A stretch of 64,000 nt of DNA from Parasedimentitalea maritima (GTDB lineage Bacteria; Pseudomonadota; Alphaproteobacteria; Rhodobacterales; Rhodobacteraceae), in assembly GCF_005771405.1 (NCBI RefSeq), contig NZ_VAUA01000003.1, positions 62,001-126,000 on the forward strand, in the 5' to 3' direction. Under the pieces are notes generated by a model. The model was not told the DNA's origin, did no database searches, and saw nothing but the letters and a program-made list of their open reading frames with translations. Numbering within the stretch: position 1 is the stretch's first letter; each line of letters starts with the position of its first letter. This document shows positions 61,196-64,000 of the stretch, piece by piece. Both the position numbers and the translations under genes were made by a program.

Positions 61196-63088
61196 TTATC
61201 CCCGAGCGGCCTCCTCCATAAATCTCTCAACTCGCTCTGTTCCAGCCTGATACTCGCCCAAACTCGGCTCGTCGTCGGACGCCACCCTCCGCTCTTCGGT
61301 GGCCAAATCATCGATCTCTTCGCGCCGTTTCCCTTCAACTTCAGGACCATCACCCGAAACCGCTGTCGGCATTTCAAGCGCCCCAATCTTAGCCTCCAGC
61401 GCCTTGATCTGCCCCTGAAGCCCGCGCATCTGGTCTCCTGCTGAGGGATATGGCAGATCGCCGCTTTGCTTGTCGAAGATCTGCTTAAAGAACCGATCCT
61501 CATAGTATTTGATCCGCTTGGCCCGCACGGGCATTTGCGCGTCAACCACCAGAACGATGTCACCAAGGTCCATGCGCCGCACCTCATCCTCTGGTAGCAA
61601 CGCGGTCTCTTCGGTCCGCTCAGACATGCTGCGACCAGCGAAAGGGTTGCGGCCGACCGATCGTGATCGGGTCACAACGCGCTTGGTAGTTTTGCCGACG
61701 GCTTTGCTGAGCTCTTCGATGGTTTTTTCGTCTGAGGGGGTCAGATAGAGCTTGATACCCGCGTTGCCCTGAAGGGCGCGGCGCGCATTTTCTCCGTAGA
61801 TTTCATCTAGTGCCGGGATCGTCTGAGTGACGATCGCGAGGTTGGCTCGGTAGGATCGCAGAGTTTCGATGCTATCGAGCACAATCGGCATTTTGCCCAG
61901 GCGATTGAATTCGTCGAGCATAATCATCACTGGCCAAGGTTCGTCCTTGCCGGGTTCATGGTCTTGCAGCGATGCCAGCAAATCCGAGAAGAACAAGCGG
62001 ATCAACGGCGCGAGCGGTTTCACCATCAGCGGCTCGACCACAAGATAGACGGAAATTGGCGTCTTACGGATATCGCTGAAATCAAAGTCTGAGGTTGCTG
62101 TTGCACGGTCGATTGCAGGGTTAGACCATTGCTTGAGGCCCGATGTCATTAGGAGTGACAGGTAGGACGTCAGCGTGTCGTTGTTGGTCGAGGCCATGCG
62201 CATGAAGATCAACTTGGCAGCTGGATTGACCACCTCGTCGGCGCGGCGGCGATATTCCTTCTGCTTGTCACCGCCTGATGCGGTGATGCGGTAGATCTCG
62301 CCTAGGGTCGGCCGCTTGCGCTCAAACGCTAAAAGTCCCGCAGCCACGAACAGGTCAATCCCGCCATCAAGGAGCCCCTGAACACGGTCGTTTTCGGCTT
62401 GCAGATACAGCGACGCCAAGAGCTGCAACTCCATCTGCTGGCGGTCGACATTTTCTAGCGCCGATATCCGCAGCAATGGGTTGTAGCGGTGCGAGCGGCC
62501 GTCCTTCCAATCTGTGGGCGCAAACCGAAAGACCTTGTCACCCTGCATGGCCCGATGGCGCGCCGTCGCCCCAAAGTTTTCGCCCTTCACGTCCAGCACC
62601 ACCGCACTGCCCTGATAGGTCAGAAGGTTCGGGATGACGAAACCCGTGGTCTTGCCGCGACCGGTTGGGGCCACGATAAGGGCATGGGGAAAGACCTTAG
62701 ACATGACGAAGGGTTTTCGGCTAGTTGGCTTGCCCATTTTGCCGAGGACAAACCCTTGGCCGGGCTTGCCGAAAAAGCCGTTCCGCTTCATCTCTGACAT
62801 GTACTGCCAATGGGTTTCACCGAATTTGGTCAGCGCGTCGTTCATCAACACAGCACTTAGCAAAACACCGGCGCAGGTGCATATCCCGACGATCAAGTGA
62901 ACGATCTGCATATCGGCCGGATGGGTCGCACGAAGCCCTCCATAGCCGCGCGCCAGCATCAGAAAATCGATATCCGCGCCGACCCCGAACCAGCGGAACG
63001 TCAGAAAGGCCGACGCCAGAACATAGCCCAAAGCCGCGCCCAGAGCAGCAAAGCTCATGACGCCGAATGCGATCCGCGCCTTACCCAT
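61196..63088 (-). CDS. virD4: VirD4-like type IV coupling protein
   Basis: This is a 630-residue coupling ATPase that brings the relaxase-DNA complex to the channel. Two N-terminal helices are seen (MSFAALGAALGYVLASAFL and IVGICTCAGVLLSAVLM). Walker A is APTGRGKTT (residues 140-148), Walker B VMIMLDEFNRLGKM, and NLAIVTQTIPALDEIYG and LYLTPSDEKTIEELS follow. The C-terminal 100 residues are acidic, with a coiled-coil-like part. It is on the strand opposite to virB, and its start overlaps the gene before it by eight bases. Confidence 0.94.
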   Translation of the reverse strand: MGKARIAFGVMSFAALGAALGYVLASAFLTFRWFGVGADIDFLMLARGYGGLRATHPADMQIVHLIVGICTCAGVLLSAVLMNDALTKFGETHWQYMSEMKRNGFFGKPGQGFVLGKMGKPTSRKPFVMSKVFPHALIVAPTGRGKTTGFVIPNLLTYQGSAVVLDVKGENFGATARHRAMQGDKVFRFAPTDWKDGRSHRYNPLLRISALENVDRQQMELQLLASLYLQAENDRVQGLLDGGIDLFVAAGLLAFERKRPTLGEIYRITASGGDKQKEYRRRADEVVNPAAKLIFMRMASTNNDTLTSYLSLLMTSGLKQWSNPAIDRATATSDFDFSDIRKTPISVYLVVEPLMVKPLAPLIRLFFSDLLASLQDHEPGKDEPWPVMIMLDEFNRLGKMPIVLDSIETLRSYRANLAIVTQTIPALDEIYGENARRALQGNAGIKLYLTPSDEKTIEELSKAVGKTTKRVVTRSRSVGRNPFAGRSMSERTEETALLPEDEVRRMDLGDIVLVVDAQMPVRAKRIKYYEDRFFKQIFDKQSGDLPYPSAGDQMRGLQGQIKALEAKIGALEMPTAVSGDGPEVEGKRREEIDDLATEERRVASDDEPSLGEYQAGTERVERFMEEAARG

Positions 63089-63989
63089 GCGTCACACCCT
63101 TTTCGCCATCGGTATCGACGTGCCGCTCGCGCTGAACATCAATTTCTTCATTGGCGATCTCATCAAGGACATGCTCCATCGCCACACTGTTCGCCAGAGC
63201 GGCGTCGCTCTGCAGATAGGCCTTGGCCGCATACAGCCGGTCCAGCCGATCGCCCACGTGGTGCTCTAGCGTGGTTTCATCGCCGATCGCCAAGTCGGGG
63301 GCCTGCTCTTCACCGACTAGTTCCTCCAGCTCGGCCCGCAAGGTCTCGCGCTCCAGGTCGCTGCGGAATGGATCTGCGGTTGGGTCGTCCCTCATTCGGC
63401 TAAGGATTTCTGATGTGGTCGGCGGCAACCTGTCGACCACGCCTTCCTGCCGGTCGGCCTCTACCGCCCCACTGTCTTTGAGAACCTCCCCCTCGGCCAA
63501 AACACGGCCCAGATCGCTGTGCACCTGGTCGAGACGGTCAATCGCCTTCTCCAGCTCATCGGCGCGAGACAGGTCAAAGCCCTCCTTCTCGGCAATCGCC
63601 TTCAAATCCTGACCAAGCCATTGCCGCTCCAGCGCGGCATTACCTGCGCCCATTTCGACGCGACGCGTCACCTCATGCGCTTCAATGCCAGTGCCTTTCA
63701 AAGCCTGTTCAAGACGTCCTGTGAGCGCGGGATCCTGCAGTGCACTTTCGGCGTCGGCCTGAATGTTCGCGGTCGAATAGATCCCACTTTTGGACGCATC
63801 TTCGAGCAAGATGTGGGACTGCGCTCCCATTGGGCTCAGATGTGACAAAGAGCGATAAATGTCGTTCAGCTCATGCTCCAGCGCGGCGCGCCGCTCCACC
63901 GGGGCGTCCGCTACGATGCGTTCAGCTTGGTGGATCTTGTCGTGAAAGGCATCCACGACCTCATCAAACGAATGCTGTTCTTCGGCCAT
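63081..63989 (-). CDS. Hypothetical conjugation-associated protein upstream of virD4 (302 aa)
   Basis: This is a 302-residue soluble, acidic, strongly helical protein (FDEVVDAFHDKIHQAERIV; LDQVHSDLGRVLAEGEVL; LEHHVGDRLDRLYAAKAYL). No catalytic motif is recognised. It overlaps virD4 by eight bases and is read with it, so a role in DNA processing or as a substrate-recognition partner is plausible. The relaxase gene expected in such elements may lie directly upstream, outside the window. The window ends 11 bases before its start. Confidence 0.65.
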   Translation of the reverse strand: MAEEQHSFDEVVDAFHDKIHQAERIVADAPVERRAALEHELNDIYRSLSHLSPMGAQSHILLEDASKSGIYSTANIQADAESALQDPALTGRLEQALKGTGIEAHEVTRRVEMGAGNAALERQWLGQDLKAIAEKEGFDLSRADELEKAIDRLDQVHSDLGRVLAEGEVLKDSGAVEADRQEGVVDRLPPTTSEILSRMRDDPTADPFRSDLERETLRAELEELVGEEQAPDLAIGDETTLEHHVGDRLDRLYAAKAYLQSDAALANSVAMEHVLDEIANEEIDVQRERHVDTDGEKGVTHG

Positions 63990-64000
63990 ACCATATACCT

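Larger units (their letters stand above)
37364..64000. mobile_element. Integrative and conjugative element (ICE) with mer operon, VirB T4SS and a Lamassu-like defence cargo; right end outside the window
   Basis: From tRNA-Cys to the window edge the genes are those of an ICE: a tyrosine integrase next to the tRNA, small ribbon-helix-helix and HTH regulators, metal-resistance cargo, a full virB operon and virD4. No plasmid replication genes are seen. The relaxase expected in such an element is not in the window and may lie upstream of the last gene. The defence operon sits between virB6 and virD4. The element's length is at least 26.6 kb. It could also be an integrated conjugative plasmid; finding the right attachment site would settle the type. 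Confidence 0.8.

Noticed and set aside
1-64000. CRISPR arrays, rRNA genes and complete insertion sequences
   Set aside because: No regularly spaced direct repeats, rRNA-like sequence or transposase with terminal repeats was seen while reading the window.

Overview
The window looks like a chromosomal segment of a marine alphaproteobacterium of the Rhodobacteraceae (Roseobacter group). The grounds are the protein content: a heterotetrameric sarcosine oxidase operon, TadE/TadG-type pilus proteins, a short alphaproteobacterial flagellin, KpsS/KpsC capsule enzymes and a Roseobacter-like intergenic hairpin repeat. This is judged from sequence patterns alone; no database was searched.

Positions 1-32.4 kb are ordinary chromosome. 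In order they hold a zinc-free MDR oxidoreductase, a GNAT acetyltransferase and riboflavin synthase (ribE); a capsule or surface-polysaccharide group (kpsS, a Wza/KpsD-like lipoprotein, kpsC); nrdR-ribD; a YjbQ-family enzyme; two paralogous small exported proteins; a HlyU-like protein; rpoD followed by two translationally coupled unknown genes; dnaG; sarcosine oxidase soxBDAG; glutamate dehydrogenase with a clear terminator; a TadG-like von Willebrand protein with two TadE-like pseudopilins; a 3-hydroxyisobutyrate-dehydrogenase-like gene divergent from a LysR regulator; and a reductive-dehalogenase-like iron-sulfur protein next to a CbiX-like chelatase.

Positions 32.4-37.3 kb are AT-rich and gene-poor: one exported repeat protein, one flagellin, a tRNA-Cys-like fragment at one end and a degraded tyrosine-integrase fragment near an intact tRNA-Cys(GCA) at the other.

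From the 3' end of that tRNA-Cys (37,363) to the right edge of the window lies what looks like an integrative and conjugative element (ICE). Its tyrosine integrase points at the tRNA. Next come small ribbon-helix-helix and HTH regulators, a metal-efflux module (MerR-type regulator, CDF exporter, ICMT-like methyltransferase), a complete mercury-resistance operon (merR / merTPFA), a full VirB-type type IV secretion operon (virB1 to virB11 equivalents plus a second lytic transglycosylase) and virD4. No relaxase is seen; it may lie beyond the right edge.

Between virB6 and virD4, on the opposite strand to virB, sits a three-gene operon: a SIR2-domain protein, a 180-residue middle protein and an SMC/Rad50-like ATPase with a CPLC hook. 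It matches the architecture of the Lamassu / DdmABC / ABC-three-component defence family with a SIR2 (NAD-directed) effector. It is the strongest candidate for an interesting system: an anti-phage or anti-plasmid module carried as ICE cargo together with mercury resistance.
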